Shown: positions 41,435-51,522 of the stretch, one piece after another
Numbering within the stretch: the first letter of the stretch is position 1
How the letters are laid out: every line of letters begins with the position of its first letter
Source of the DNA: Actinoplanes sp. DH11
GTDB lineage: Bacteria > Actinomycetota > Actinomycetes > Mycobacteriales > Micromonosporaceae
Length of the DNA stretch: 64,000 nucleotides
Assembly: GCF_020873875.1 (NCBI RefSeq)
Contig: NZ_JAHWGU010000042.1
Location: forward strand, 1 to 64,000
Reading direction: 5' to 3'
Made by a program: the position numbers and the translations under genes
The notes under the pieces: generated by a model
Database searches by the model: none
Told to the model about the DNA's origin: nothing
The model's input: only the letters and a program-made list of their open reading frames with translations

Positions 41435-42424
41435 ATGCCGGTCGAGCTGGAACCGCCGCTTCCCGCCCACCTCCAGGTGGAGGTCACCTCGGCGTGCAAT
41501 CTGCGCTGCACGATGTGCCTGGTCCGGTACCGCCCACCGGTGAACAAACTGGCCGGCGCCATGCCCGCGGAGCTGTTCCACCGCCTGGTCGACGGCGTCC
41601 CGTTGCGGCAGCTCACGCTGCAGGGGCTCGGGGAGCCGCTGCTGTCGCCGTACCTGCCGGAGATGATCGCGACCGCGGTGCAGCGCGGCATCCGGGTCGG
41701 TTTCAACACCAATGCGACGCTGCTGAACCGGAAGCGGGCCGAGGAACTGGTGGCGAGCCGGGTGGACTGGTTGCACGTGTCGCTGGACGGGGCGAGCGCC
41801 GCCGCCTACGAGGCCATCCGGGAGGGTGCGCGGTTCGACACGGTGATCGCGAACCTGGAAGGGCTGGTGCGGGCGAAGCGGGCCGCCGGCAGTGCGACGC
41901 CCTGGATCCGGGTGGTCTTCGTCGCGATGCGCGACAACGTGGGTGAGCTGCCGGAACTTGTCCGGCTGCTGGGTCGGATCGGGGTCGACGAGTTGCGCGT
42001 ACAAAATCTGTCGCACAGCTTCGACGACACCGACCCGGCCGGGGGTTATGACGAGATCCGGACGTTCACCGCCGCGCAGGCGCTCTGGACCGGGGAGGAT
42101 CTGGCGCGTGCGGAGGCTGCCTTCGCGGCGGCTTCGCGGGCGGCGAAAGATTCAGGGGTACGCCTACGCCTCCCACGGTTCTCGGAGGAGGGCACCGGAA
42201 GTTGCAGCTGGCCCTGGGACGCCGCCTATGTCACGAGCGCGGGTGTGGTGCAGCCGTGCTGCATGGTGATGGGCGACGACCGGGTGTCCCTCGGCGACCT
42301 CACGGAGGCGACGTTCCCGGAGATCTGGCACGGCCCCGCGTACCGCGAGTTCCGCCGGCGCCTGGCGAGCGTCGACCCGCCCGACGTGTGCCGCGGCTGC
42401 TCGCTCTACCGCAACACTTTCTGA
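41435..42424 (+). CDS. Radical SAM protein with SPASM domain
   Basis: The product has 329 residues from the ATG at 41435. The radical SAM cluster motif is CNLRCTMC (Cys21, 25, 28). QGLGEPLL follows as the GGE-like motif. The C-terminal SPASM region supplies Cys in GSCSWPWD, VQPCCMV and DVCRGCSLYR for auxiliary clusters. Such enzymes modify peptides or small molecules. No precursor peptide gene is evident next to it. Upstream in-frame sequence is repeat DNA, which favours the 41435 start. Confidence 0.88.
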   Translation: MPVELEPPLPAHLQVEVTSACNLRCTMCLVRYRPPVNKLAGAMPAELFHRLVDGVPLRQLTLQGLGEPLLSPYLPEMIATAVQRGIRVGFNTNATLLNRKRAEELVASRVDWLHVSLDGASAAAYEAIREGARFDTVIANLEGLVRAKRAAGSATPWIRVVFVAMRDNVGELPELVRLLGRIGVDELRVQNLSHSFDDTDPAGGYDEIRTFTAAQALWTGEDLARAEAAFAAASRAAKDSGVRLRLPRFSEEGTGSCSWPWDAAYVTSAGVVQPCCMVMGDDRVSLGDLTEATFPEIWHGPAYREFRRRLASVDPPDVCRGCSLYRNTF

Positions 42425-42449
42425 CGCCGGTCCCGTCAGGGGGCGGGCG

Positions 42450-43547
42450 TCAGACCGTCACCCACGTCCCAGCGGCGGCCGAGGCCGCCACCGCGTCGAG
42501 GATCTCGGCGGCGCGAACGGCATCGGCCAGAACCGGGCCGTGCGGTACGCCCTCGGTGATCGACCGCAGGAAGTTCGCCGCCTCGATCACCTTGAGGTCG
42601 TCGTAGCTCATCGCGGTGGCCGGGCCGGGCTGGAAGGCGCCGAACTCGCCGTCCCCGGGCCCGGCGAAAATCACCGCATCGCCCACGCGCAGCTCACCCA
42701 TCCGGCGGAAGTCCCAGGACAGGACGCCGTCCGTCCCGTGGATGGTGAAGCCGTAGTGGTTCTGGTCCCCGGCGGCGACCCGGCTGGCCTCCAGCGAGAC
42801 CCGGGCGCCGGACGTCATCCGTAGCAGCGCTGCGAACCAGTCATCGTTCTCCACGGGGCCGGGTTCGCCGGTACCCCGCTCGTGGCCGGATGTGGCGTTC
42901 AGCGCCCGCCGCCGCTGCGGGATGAGGATCGCCGTGTCAGCGGTCAGCGCGGTGATTTCGCCGAGCAGGTGCCGGATCAGGTCGACGGCGTGGGAACCGA
43001 GGTCGCCGAGCACGCCGTTGCCGCCGAGGTCACGCTGGAAACGCCAGGTGAGCGCGGCGTCCGGGGAGGCCGCGTAGTCGCTGAAGAAGCGGAACCGGGC
43101 GTGGGTGACGGTGCCGATCCGGCCGGCGGCGAGCAGGTCCCGTGCTTTCGCGACGGCCGGCGCGTTGCGGTAGTTGAAGCCGACGGTGACGTGTCCGGGG
43201 CCGGTGACGGCGCGGGCGTCGGCGGCGCTGAGCCCGACCGGTTTCTCGATCCAGATGTGCCGGCCGGCGGCGGCGAACGCGGCGCCGATCTCCCGGTGCA
43301 GGAAGTTGGGCGCGGTGACACTCACCGCCTGGATCCGCGGGTCGGTTACCAGCGTGCGCCAATCCTGTGTGGATCCTGCGAACCCGAACCGGGCTGCGGC
43401 GGCATCGGCCCGGCCGGGGACGTCGTCGGCCACGGCGACCAGAACGGGTTCGGGAAGGGCCGGATAGTGGTGACGGACCCGCAGGTAGGCCTGGGTGTGC
43501 ACGCGACCCATCCAGCCCATGCCGATCACTGCGACACCGATGGTCAT
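42450..43547 (-). CDS. Gfo/Idh/MocA-family oxidoreductase
   Basis: This is a 365-residue protein. The Rossmann loop GVAVIGMGWMGRVHTQAY binds NAD(P). The EKP motif is IWIEKPVGLS, with the catalytic Lys. LGDLGSHAVDLIRHLLG supplies the His used in sugar dehydrogenases. It probably oxidises a sugar or inositol-type alcohol. It lies convergent to the radical SAM gene, 26 bases apart, with no clear pathway partner. Confidence 0.9.
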   Translation of the reverse strand: MTIGVAVIGMGWMGRVHTQAYLRVRHHYPALPEPVLVAVADDVPGRADAAAARFGFAGSTQDWRTLVTDPRIQAVSVTAPNFLHREIGAAFAAAGRHIWIEKPVGLSAADARAVTGPGHVTVGFNYRNAPAVAKARDLLAAGRIGTVTHARFRFFSDYAASPDAALTWRFQRDLGGNGVLGDLGSHAVDLIRHLLGEITALTADTAILIPQRRRALNATSGHERGTGEPGPVENDDWFAALLRMTSGARVSLEASRVAAGDQNHYGFTIHGTDGVLSWDFRRMGELRVGDAVIFAGPGDGEFGAFQPGPATAMSYDDLKVIEAANFLRSITEGVPHGPVLADAVRAAEILDAVAASAAAGTWVTV

Positions 43548-43753
43548 CGTTACGACCTCTCCCGTACGCGATGCGGGTAGCTGGACTCGAGATCACCGTG
43601 GCCAGCGCCGTCGGGCCGGTTCTCGCCGAGCAGGAGACCCTGGCGCTCAGCTCCACACATCATGCACGGCCGCGAGGCCAAGGCGGGAGGCGGCGCCGCT
43701 CTACCTGGAGGAGGTGGCCACCCCGCTGTCGGCGGTGACCACGCGCCCCCGGG

Positions 43754-45184
43754 CTACCGGCTGACCACCCGGAACGTCGTCAGGGTGGGGTCGCTCGCGT
43801 CCGGCACGGTCATGCCGGACGCGAGACCGGCCCGTAGGTAACGGACGACCGCTGCGGTGAACCGCTCCCCCGGCAGCACGGCCGGCACCCCCGGCGGGTA
43901 CGGGCTGATCATCTCGGCGGAGATCCGCCCGACCGGGTCGGCGACCTGTTCCGTCTCGGCGAAGTACGCCTCGCGCGGGCTCATCGCCTGCTCCAGGTTC
44001 AGCTCCTCCAGCGGCGGGATCTCCGGCGTCGCGCCGGCGGCCGGCCCGGCCGGCGGACCGGCCACCAGGTCCTCGAACGCCGTGGCCAGCCGATCCAGGG
44101 CAGCAAAGCCGTCCGCGTGGGTGAGCGAGCAGATCACCCGCCGGGCATCACCCAGCTGTACGACGATCCGGTGCCGCTCGGCCATCCAGTCCTTCGCCTG
44201 ATAGCCGGTGATGCCGAGCCCGGAGACGTCGGCGACGAGTTTCAGCGGGTCCCACTGGGCCACGCTGTCGTGCCCGATGATCGACTCGTCGAGCACGCCG
44301 AGGCCGGGCAGCTTGCCGAGCCGGGCCCGCAGGGCTTTCACCCGGGTCAGGGTCTCGTCGAGCAGCCGGTGCCCGTCCAGTGCCATCTGCCGCCGGTAAC
44401 CGTCGATCGAGCCGTAGAGCAGCGCGCTGGTACTCGTCGTCGTGATCAGGTCCAGCCGCAGCCGCAGGTCGACCGGGTCCACCAGGTCACCGCCGAGCAG
44501 GATCACCGACGCCTGGCAGAGGCCGCCGCCGGCCTTGTGCAGGCTCTGCACCGCCAGGTCCGCCCCGGCCTGGACGGCCGCCGCCGGCAGGTCCGGATGG
44601 AACGGGAAGTGCGCACCCCATGCCTCGTCGACGAGCAGCGGTACTCCGTACCGGTGACAGATCCGCGCGATGGCCCCGGTGTCGGCCCCGGTGCCGTACT
44701 CGGTCGGCGTGATCATGAGGACCGCCGCGACGTCCGGGTTCTCCCGCAGCGCCGCGGCCACGTCGTCCGCGGCGGCCGGATGGGCGATCTGGCGCTCGTG
44801 GTCCCACCGGGGGCGCAGCCAGACCGGTTCGGCGCCGGCCAGGATCAGCGACGCGACGACCGACTTGTGCATGTTGCGGTCGACGAGCACGCGCTTGCCG
44901 GGACCGGCCACGGTGAGCACCGCGGTGTGGATCGAGATGCTGGACCCGCAAGTGGTGAAGACCGCGTGCCGGGCACCGACCGCGTCGGCCAGCAGCTTCT
45001 CGGCGTCGGACACCGCCACCTTCGCGGTGATCACATCGGCTTCGAACGCGCCGCGGGACAGCACGGCCGCAGCCCGGTCGTCGAGCCCGAGACCGAGCCG
45101 GTGCCCGGGGAGCGCGAAGGTGTACTCGTCGTCGCGCCGGAACTGCTCGATGGCGTCCAGCACGGGTGTCGCTCGTTGGTCCAT
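43754..45184 (-). CDS. Orn/Lys/Arg decarboxylase-type PLP enzyme
   Basis: This is a 476-residue fold-type-I PLP enzyme. The PLP Lys is in LAVQSLHKAGGGL (about residue 212) and the Asp in PLLVDEAWGAHF. GAFEADVITAKVA and the C-terminal LPGERFTAAVV match the Orn/Lys/Arg decarboxylase major and C-terminal domains. The C-terminus is shorter than in inducible enterobacterial enzymes, as in SpeA-type proteins. A LuxR-type regulator lies 52 bases upstream on the same strand. Confidence 0.88.
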   Translation of the reverse strand: MDQRATPVLDAIEQFRRDDEYTFALPGHRLGLGLDDRAAAVLSRGAFEADVITAKVAVSDAEKLLADAVGARHAVFTTCGSSISIHTAVLTVAGPGKRVLVDRNMHKSVVASLILAGAEPVWLRPRWDHERQIAHPAAADDVAAALRENPDVAAVLMITPTEYGTGADTGAIARICHRYGVPLLVDEAWGAHFPFHPDLPAAAVQAGADLAVQSLHKAGGGLCQASVILLGGDLVDPVDLRLRLDLITTTSTSALLYGSIDGYRRQMALDGHRLLDETLTRVKALRARLGKLPGLGVLDESIIGHDSVAQWDPLKLVADVSGLGITGYQAKDWMAERHRIVVQLGDARRVICSLTHADGFAALDRLATAFEDLVAGPPAGPAAGATPEIPPLEELNLEQAMSPREAYFAETEQVADPVGRISAEMISPYPPGVPAVLPGERFTAAVVRYLRAGLASGMTVPDASDPTLTTFRVVSR

Positions 45185-45236
45185 GCCGTTCCGGTACCAC
45201 TAGAAATGGTCCGTAAACGGACAATTCCGCGCGGGC

Positions 45237-45896
45237 TCAGGCGGCTTCGGAAGTCAGCAGACCGGCGCTGCCGGCCAGCGCCGCCGCCTCGGTCCGGCTG
45301 GAGACCTTCATCTTGCGCAGCAGGGAGGCGGTCAGGCGTTTGACCGTACGCTCGGACACGTGCAGCAACCCGGCGATCTCACTCGTCGACGCACCGCCCG
45401 CGATCAGGCGCAACAACCGCCGGTCGTCGTCGTCGAGATGAGCCGCCACGGGGTGCGGCGGCCGCGGGCGGGCCTGTTCCAGCAGCGTGCTCAGCAGCGC
45501 CGGCGGCACCACGGCCCAGCCCTCCAACGCGGCCAGCAACGGCTGCCGCATCTCCGTCATCTCCCCGGTGCGGCGCAGCAGACCTGCCGCACCGGCGTGC
45601 AACGCCTCGACCGCGACCGTGTGGTCGCCGTCGTCCGCGATCGCCACGATCCGCGCCTGCGGCGCCGCCTCACGGACCAGCGCGACCAGGTGCCGCCCGC
45701 CGGGTGGCGGCAGGCACGGGTCGAGCAACACCACGTCCGGTACGGCTGCGCGCATCACACTCGCGACCTTCCCCGACTCGCCGGTCGTCGCCACCACCGT
45801 CGCGCGACCGTCGCTGACCTCGGGGATCAAGGTCTCCAGGCCACGCACGAAGGTGGCGTGGCCGTCCACCACGACAACCCTGATGCCGTTCTGCAT
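45237..45896 (-). CDS. LuxR/NarL-type response-regulator-like protein
   Basis: This is a 219-residue protein. The receiver domain has VVVVDGHATFVRGLETLI and the Asp of VVLLDPCLPPPG, but the acidic pair is reduced to a single Asp (VDGH), so phosphorylation may be atypical. The C-terminal helix-turn-helix is ASTSEIAGLLHVSERTVKRL. No sensor kinase is nearby. It probably belongs to one operon with the epimerase and the decarboxylase. Confidence 0.88.
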   Translation of the reverse strand: MQNGIRVVVVDGHATFVRGLETLIPEVSDGRATVVATTGESGKVASVMRAAVPDVVLLDPCLPPPGGRHLVALVREAAPQARIVAIADDGDHTVAVEALHAGAAGLLRRTGEMTEMRQPLLAALEGWAVVPPALLSTLLEQARPRPPHPVAAHLDDDDRRLLRLIAGGASTSEIAGLLHVSERTVKRLTASLLRKMKVSSRTEAAALAGSAGLLTSEAA

Positions 45897-45946
45897 GGGG
45901 GCGGCATGCCCAACTCCCGCGAATACATGCGTGCGGGTTTATCGCA

Positions 45947-46846
45947 TCAGCGCGGGTGTGCCGCCACGAACTTCGCGACGTACTCGTCCAGGCTGCGCTC
46001 GGGGCGCCAGCCCAGCGACGCGGCCTTGGTGATGTCGGCCTGGCCGCGGGTGCGCTCGCCGGGCAGGGCCGGGATCAGCTGGTACTCGCCGCCGAACATC
46101 TTGGCGACGTCCAGCAGCGGCCACTCGTGACCGGCGCCGAGCAGGTAACCGTCGCCCTCGCCACCGCGGGCCACCAGGATCAGGCCCCGGACGATGTCGT
46201 CGATGTGCGTGAAGTCCCTCGTCTGGGTGCCCGGTGACACCACGGTGAGCGGCTCCCCCGCGAGGTACTGCCGCTCGAAGATGCCGATGACCGTCGCGTA
46301 CTTGCCCGCGCTGATCTGCCCCGGCCCGTAGACGTTGTAGAAGTACGTGATCGCGTAGTCGAGCCCGAACCAGTTCGAGTAGTTCCGGATGTACTCGATG
46401 TTCTTGGCCTTCGTCCACGCGTACGGGTTCAGGTTCTCGTCCTGCCCGTCGTTGCCGAACTTGGAGCTGGAACCGGCATAGATGAGCTTGGCCCGGTGGT
46501 TGGCGGTGAACTTCACCACCTCGCGGGTGCCCAGCAGGTTGAAGTCCCAGGTCAGGTCGTGGTCCTCGAACGACTGCACGATGCGCGAATATTCGCCCAT
46601 GTGGAAGACCAGCTCGGGTGAGAAGAAACCGCCCTCGACCCAGTGCCGCGCGATGTCGACCGTCGAGCCGTCGATGTAGGTGACCCGCGGGTCGTCGACG
46701 TGACTCTCCCGGGAGCCGGTGAAGTAGTTGTCGAGCGAGACGATCGTCGCGTCCGGGTACTCGGTCAGCAACGACCTGATCAGGGCGCCACCGACGAATC
46801 CGGCGCCACCGGTGACCAGCAGGGTTCGGCTCAACGTGTTTCCCAT
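45947..46846 (-). CDS. NAD-dependent epimerase/dehydratase
   Basis: The product has 299 residues from the ATG at 46846. The nucleotide loop is LLVTGGAGFVGGALIRSLL; catalytic residues are Ser in YAGSSSKFG and Tyr-x-x-x-Lys in YAWTKAKN. NVYGPGQ and TRDFTHIDDIVRG are typical of UDP-glucose 4-epimerase-like extended SDRs, which act on nucleotide sugars for cell-surface glycans. Confidence 0.9.
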   Translation of the reverse strand: MGNTLSRTLLVTGGAGFVGGALIRSLLTEYPDATIVSLDNYFTGSRESHVDDPRVTYIDGSTVDIARHWVEGGFFSPELVFHMGEYSRIVQSFEDHDLTWDFNLLGTREVVKFTANHRAKLIYAGSSSKFGNDGQDENLNPYAWTKAKNIEYIRNYSNWFGLDYAITYFYNVYGPGQISAGKYATVIGIFERQYLAGEPLTVVSPGTQTRDFTHIDDIVRGLILVARGGEGDGYLLGAGHEWPLLDVAKMFGGEYQLIPALPGERTRGQADITKAASLGWRPERSLDEYVAKFVAAHPR

Positions 46847-46970
46847 CTCCCGGTGCTGAAGCGCCGCCCAGGCTACCAAGGCCGTCGTGCGTTCCTGGAT
46901 TCCCCGCCGTTAACCCGCTATACATTCATAAACCTCATTGGATTGACCCTCGTCGACTCTGCTGGTGGCC

Positions 46971-48188
46971 ATGACCGCTCACGGACATCCACACTCCCCG
47001 ATGAACCGCCGCGCCCTGATCGCCGGCAGCGGTGGCCTGCTGATGCTCGCGGCGACCCCGGGCAGCGCCTGGGCACGGACCGCCGGCGTCGCCACCGGTG
47101 CCGCACCGGTACGCGCCACCGGTGCCGCCCGCGCCTCGGCGATCAGCCAGGGCACCACCCTGGTCCACGCCGACCTGCACAACCACACCCTGATGTCGGA
47201 CGGTGACGGCGACCCGGCCCTCGCCTTCGAGTCGATGCGCTCGGCCGGCCTGGACGTCGCCGCGCTCACCGACCACACCACGCTGTTCGCGGTGAACGGC
47301 CTGAGCCGCTCCGAGTGGAACCGCACCGGGCAGCTCGCGGACGCGGCCAATCAGCCCGGCACCTACACCGCCCTGCGCGGATTCGAGTGGTCGCACCCAC
47401 TGCTCGGGCACGTCAACGTCTGGTACACCGGCGACTTCACCGACCTGGGCGGATCCAGCAGCATGTCCCGCCTCTACGACTGGATCACCGCGACCGGCGG
47501 GATCAGCGGCTTCAACCACCCGGGGCGGGAGCTGCTGCGGTTCAACGACTTCGCGTACAAGGCGGCGATGCGGGACCAGATGGTCGGCCTGGAGATGTTC
47601 AACCGCGGCGACGACTACCTCTTCGACGGCTGGTCGAGCGGGCAGAGCTCGCCGCTCAACGCCTGCCTGAACGCGGGCTGGCGCACCGGGCTGACCGGTG
47701 TGACCGACGAGCACGGCACCGACTGGGGTCACCCGGAGGGCAAGGGCCGCACCGGGCTGTGGGTCGCCGAGAACACCCGCAACGGCGTGCTCGCCGCGAT
47801 GCGGTCCCGCAACTTCTTCGCCACCCGGGTGAGCGGCCTGCGCCTGGACGCGACCGCGGCGGGGGTACGGATGGGCGGCACCCTGCCCCTGACCGGTGGT
47901 GACGTCCGTTTCGTGGTGGACCTCGACCGCGGCCCGGAGTGGGCCGGCAAGCCGTTGCGCATCCAGGTGCTGCGGCCGGGCAACCGGGCGCCCGAGGTGG
48001 TCGACGTGATCGACGCCGAGGCCGGCCGGGTCACCGAGTTCACCGTCCCGATGGACCTGGCCGACGGTTCCTGGGTGGTGCTGCGCGTCTCCGACCCGAC
48101 CCGGGTCAACGACTCCCCCGGCCCGTCCGGGCACCCCTGCAACGACTGGGGCGTCGCCTACTCCAGCCCCTGGTGGCTGACCGCCTGA
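46971..48188 (+). CDS. Secreted PHP-domain phosphoesterase-like protein (Tat signal)
   Basis: The product has 405 residues from the ATG at 46971. A twin-arginine-type signal (MNRRALIAGSGGLLMLAATP) ends near AWA. The PHP metal motif is VHADLHNHTLMSDGDGDP with later metal ligands in AALTDHT, GFNHPGR and VTDEHGTDWG. Secreted PHP proteins occur in actinobacteria, and their substrate is unknown. The enzyme would act outside the membrane after folding with metal. Confidence 0.83.
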   Translation: MTAHGHPHSPMNRRALIAGSGGLLMLAATPGSAWARTAGVATGAAPVRATGAARASAISQGTTLVHADLHNHTLMSDGDGDPALAFESMRSAGLDVAALTDHTTLFAVNGLSRSEWNRTGQLADAANQPGTYTALRGFEWSHPLLGHVNVWYTGDFTDLGGSSSMSRLYDWITATGGISGFNHPGRELLRFNDFAYKAAMRDQMVGLEMFNRGDDYLFDGWSSGQSSPLNACLNAGWRTGLTGVTDEHGTDWGHPEGKGRTGLWVAENTRNGVLAAMRSRNFFATRVSGLRLDATAAGVRMGGTLPLTGGDVRFVVDLDRGPEWAGKPLRIQVLRPGNRAPEVVDVIDAEAGRVTEFTVPMDLADGSWVVLRVSDPTRVNDSPGPSGHPCNDWGVAYSSPWWLTA

Positions 48189-48232
48189 CCGGCCGGGCCC
48201 GGACCTCGCCGGTGAGGTCCGGGCCGCGCCGA

Positions 48233-50260
48233 TCACCAGTGGGAGGGCGCCGGCGGTGCCACGACTGGCGGGCGGTCGTCGCAGGTGATGACGTTCGGGA
48301 CGTACGGGCCGAGCCAGCCACCGTCGTTGCCGCCCCGGTCGGTGAGGGCGAACTCGGAACCGGTGGCCGGGAAGCCGAACCGGCCGCAGTTGTTCACGCC
48401 GACCGCGCCGACGTTGCGGGCGTCCACGTTCTCGAAGGACGCGGAACCGCCGGCGCGGGCGCTGACCACGCTGGTCCCCGTACCGTCGACTCTGATGTCC
48501 TTGAACGTCACAGCGTCGATCGAGTAGAGATCCTTCACCGGCCAGTCCGCGACCATCATGATCGCGTTGTAGGTGCTGTCCAGGTAGTGGTCACCGACGA
48601 CCCGCACGTCCGCGTCGATGCTGCCCTCCAGCGCGAACAGCCAGAGCGCGCCGAGCCCGATGTTCCAGTTCAACTCGTACGTCCCCGCGCGCACCGTGGT
48701 GTTGTCGGTGAACCGCAGGTACCCGGCGAACGGCTCGGCACCGAAGCGGGTGCCCGCGTGCAGGGCGCTGCCCTCGCGGATCGGGTCGGCGACCAGGTTC
48801 CGGGACACGGTGATGTCCCGGCCGCCGTAGATCGCGATGCCGTTGGCCAGGGTCGGCGTCTGCACGGTGTTGCGGTCGAACGTGTTGCCGGCGTTGACGG
48901 TGTCCTCCGACCACATGGCCAGCGCGTCGTCACCGGTGTTGCGAACGAAGTTGTTGCTCACCAGCGAGTCGGTGACGCCGGTGTGGAAGTTCAGCCCGTC
49001 GGCGATCTGATCGACAATGATGTTGCCGGTGACCGCGACGTTCGACATCGGACCGTCGAACCAGAGGCCGACCTTGGTGTGCTGGATGTGCAGCCCGCGG
49101 ATCGTGGAGTCGCTCATCGCGCCGCCGACGCCGTTCACCTGGTCGGTGTCGATCCGTTCCCGCACGTCGCCGTGGATGGCGAAGTCGGCGAGGTGCACGT
49201 TGCGGCTGCCACCCTCGGCGGCGCCGCGGCCGTAGAACCCGACGCCGGTGTGCACCGAGCCGTCCGGCGCCGGCCGATCCAGCGCCACCTCGCGGCCCTT
49301 GATGATCGTGTACCAGTTCCCGGCGCCGGTGATCGTGACGTCGTCGACCACGATGTGCCGGTTCACCTGGAAGACGCCGGGCGGCAGATAGACCCGGCGG
49401 TGCGTCTTCTTGGCGTACGCCATCGCTCTCTCGATGGCCGGCGCCGCATCGCGCCGGCCGGTCGGGTCGGCGCCGAAGAGCAGCACGTTCACCGCGGCGA
49501 GGTCGACCTTCGGTGCGCCGACCAGCTCGGAATCGAGGAGGTCGATCGTGGTGGGCACGTCCCGCGCGGTCAGCCGGACCGTGTCGCCGGCCCGGTGGGT
49601 GCGCCCGAGCAGAAGGCGCTGCTCGTCGTAGAAGTGCATCGGCCGGAACGGCTTGGTGATCACCGGCGCCGGCGTGGTCGCGGCCGGCACGCACTGGCAC
49701 TCGGTGATCCACCAGTCCGGGTGCAGCAGGTCGGCCCGCGGGTCGTTGGTGAACTGGTACTGGTTGTAGAGCCAGGAGTACTGCGACGTCAGCGGCATCG
49801 TCCGGGTGCCGTGCTTGGTGCGCACGGTGAGCGGCGCGGTGATCCCGCCACCGGCCGGCGCGTCCGGAATGCTGTACCGCACGGTGATCGCGTTGGCGGC
49901 GCGCGGCAGGGTGAACTCCACGAACTCACCCGGGTCGAGGGTGACGGCGGAGCGACCGGACGCTTCGGCGGGCAACGTGTACGCCGTCCGGTCCGGCCCG
50001 ATCACCGTCCCGCTGGTGGCCGCGTGCTCGGCCTCCTGCTCGAGGAAGGCGACGTCGGCGCCCCGGCCGGCGCTCAGGGCCGGGTCGAGGGCGGCCCGGG
50101 TGATCTTGCCGGGCGGCGCGGGCGCGGTGGTTCCGGCCGGCGCGGCGGTTCCGGCGGGCGCGGCGGTTCCGGCCGGCGTCGCGGCGACTGCCGGCGCGGT
50201 CCCGGTGACTCCCAGGACCGCGCCGAGGACGAGGGCGGACAGTTTCCTATGTGCGGACAT
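48233..50260 (-). CDS. Secreted parallel beta-helix glycoside hydrolase, GH87-like
   Basis: This is a 675-residue protein. The signal peptide ends near VAA (about residue 26), followed by a TAAPAG repeat linker. A CBM35-like region (EAEHAATSGTVIGPDRTAYT, EASGRSAVTL, ITVRYSIPDA) precedes a right-handed beta-helix (FGADPTGRRDAAPAIERAMA, YLPPGVFQVNRHI, ITGAGNWYT). The order matches GH87 mycodextranase/alpha-1,3-glucanase proteins. The substrate is probably an alpha-glucan. It is convergent with the PHP gene. Confidence 0.78.
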   Translation of the reverse strand: MSAHRKLSALVLGAVLGVTGTAPAVAATPAGTAAPAGTAAPAGTTAPAPPGKITRAALDPALSAGRGADVAFLEQEAEHAATSGTVIGPDRTAYTLPAEASGRSAVTLDPGEFVEFTLPRAANAITVRYSIPDAPAGGGITAPLTVRTKHGTRTMPLTSQYSWLYNQYQFTNDPRADLLHPDWWITECQCVPAATTPAPVITKPFRPMHFYDEQRLLLGRTHRAGDTVRLTARDVPTTIDLLDSELVGAPKVDLAAVNVLLFGADPTGRRDAAPAIERAMAYAKKTHRRVYLPPGVFQVNRHIVVDDVTITGAGNWYTIIKGREVALDRPAPDGSVHTGVGFYGRGAAEGGSRNVHLADFAIHGDVRERIDTDQVNGVGGAMSDSTIRGLHIQHTKVGLWFDGPMSNVAVTGNIIVDQIADGLNFHTGVTDSLVSNNFVRNTGDDALAMWSEDTVNAGNTFDRNTVQTPTLANGIAIYGGRDITVSRNLVADPIREGSALHAGTRFGAEPFAGYLRFTDNTTVRAGTYELNWNIGLGALWLFALEGSIDADVRVVGDHYLDSTYNAIMMVADWPVKDLYSIDAVTFKDIRVDGTGTSVVSARAGGSASFENVDARNVGAVGVNNCGRFGFPATGSEFALTDRGGNDGGWLGPYVPNVITCDDRPPVVAPPAPSHW

Positions 50261-50391
50261 CGACGCTCACTTCTTCCGGTGGTGAGCCGACGATAGATGC
50301 CCGGTGATCTAACTCACAAGCACTCGTCCATGTCTTTCGCTTTTTCGACGAGTTCTTGCAACTCAATGAAAACTGGCGTCGCGGGAGGCGT

Positions 50392-51411
50392 TCAGAACTC
50401 GGCCGGCGGAACGTTGTACGGGGTGATCACCTGCACCGCGGCGGGGCGGGACCGGATCGGCCCGGGCAGCACGCCCTGCGCGCGAAGGATCGCGAGGACG
50501 GCGTGCCGCAGATCGGACCGGAGGTCCTGGTGCAGCACCGCGGAGATCCGCTGAGCCCGCAGCAGGGCTACGTTCTCCTCGTCCAGCCCGTGCGCGACGA
50601 ACACGTCGTAGTTGCGCCGCTCGGCAGCGAACGCGGCGACCACCTCGGCAGTCCCGCCGGTGCCGGCGCAGTAGACGGCCCGGACCGACGGGTTGCCGGC
50701 CAGGATGGCCCGCAACGACCCGCCCTCCGCAAGCCCGGCGACCGGCGGCACGGCCTCCGCAAGCCCGGCGACCGGCGGCACGGCCTCCGCGAGCAGGGAC
50801 CCGGCGGTCGCGGTGAGCACCCGGCGGGCCGGCAGCACCGAACGGAAGCCGGCCTCCCGGGCACCCCGCCCGTTGATCAGCAGCACGTCGCCGGCCCGGT
50901 CCGCGAGCAGCCGGTCGACGAGGTGTCCCGCGGTGGCGCCGGCGTCGAAGTCGTCGACGCCGACGTGCGCGATCCGCTTGCCCGCCGGCAGATCGGTGTT
51001 GAGGGTCACCACCGGGACATCGAGCCGGGCCACCGCGTCGGCGACCTCCGGCGCGGGCGGTGCCAGCACGATCAGGCCGTGCGACCGGGACCGGCCGACC
51101 CGGTCGAGGGCCTGCGCCGGCTCGTCGGTGAGGTGCAGCCGCGGACGCACCAGAACCGGCACCTCAGCGATCTCCGCGTCCAGGGCGGCCCGCACCGCGG
51201 CGCCGTGACCGCGCGACGTCCGGAGCACCACGTCGATCACGTAGGTGCGGCCGGACGCCGGTTCGAGACGGTCCAGTTCGGCGATCGCCCGGTGCACCTG
51301 CCGGACGGTGCTCTCCCGGACCCCGCCCCGGTTGTGCAGCACGCGGTCCACGGTGGCCTGGCTCAACCCGGCTCGCGCGGCGATCTCGCGGATGGGGTGG
51401 GGGTGCTTCAC
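50392..51411 (-). CDS. LacI-family transcriptional regulator
   Basis: The product has 339 residues from the GTG at 51411. The LacI helix-turn-helix is PIREIAARAGLSQATVDRVL and is followed by a periplasmic-binding-type effector domain (HGLIVLAPPAPEVADAVARL, HVGVDDFDAGATAGHLVDR). The effector domain carries an exact 30-bp duplication (50731-50760 and 50761-50790) that repeats AVPPVAGLAE. It lies near the GH87-like gene and could control it. Confidence 0.88.
   Translation of the reverse strand: MKHPHPIREIAARAGLSQATVDRVLHNRGGVRESTVRQVHRAIAELDRLEPASGRTYVIDVVLRTSRGHGAAVRAALDAEIAEVPVLVRPRLHLTDEPAQALDRVGRSRSHGLIVLAPPAPEVADAVARLDVPVVTLNTDLPAGKRIAHVGVDDFDAGATAGHLVDRLLADRAGDVLLINGRGAREAGFRSVLPARRVLTATAGSLLAEAVPPVAGLAEAVPPVAGLAEGGSLRAILAGNPSVRAVYCAGTGGTAEVVAAFAAERRNYDVFVAHGLDEENVALLRAQRISAVLHQDLRSDLRHAVLAILRAQGVLPGPIRSRPAAVQVITPYNVPPAEF
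50731..50790 (-). repeat. 30-bp exact tandem duplication inside lacI-type gene
   Basis: Two identical 30-base units beginning AAGCCCGGCGACCGGCGGCA add ten residues in frame to the effector domain. Confidence 0.9.
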
Positions 51412-51522
51412 GCGTACAGGATGATGGGTTTTTGAGGGCTCATGGAAGGTCTTTGATGTTTTCTCGCCCCTTCGCGTGACAGGGCGCAGCGTGACGCGCC
51501 GCAACACCGATACGCTCCCCGG

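Noticed and set aside
47939..50296. 785-codon plus-strand frame opposite the GH87-like gene
   Set aside because: Composition is Arg/Gly/Val-rich with no motifs; the minus-strand gene has a signal peptide and clear domains.
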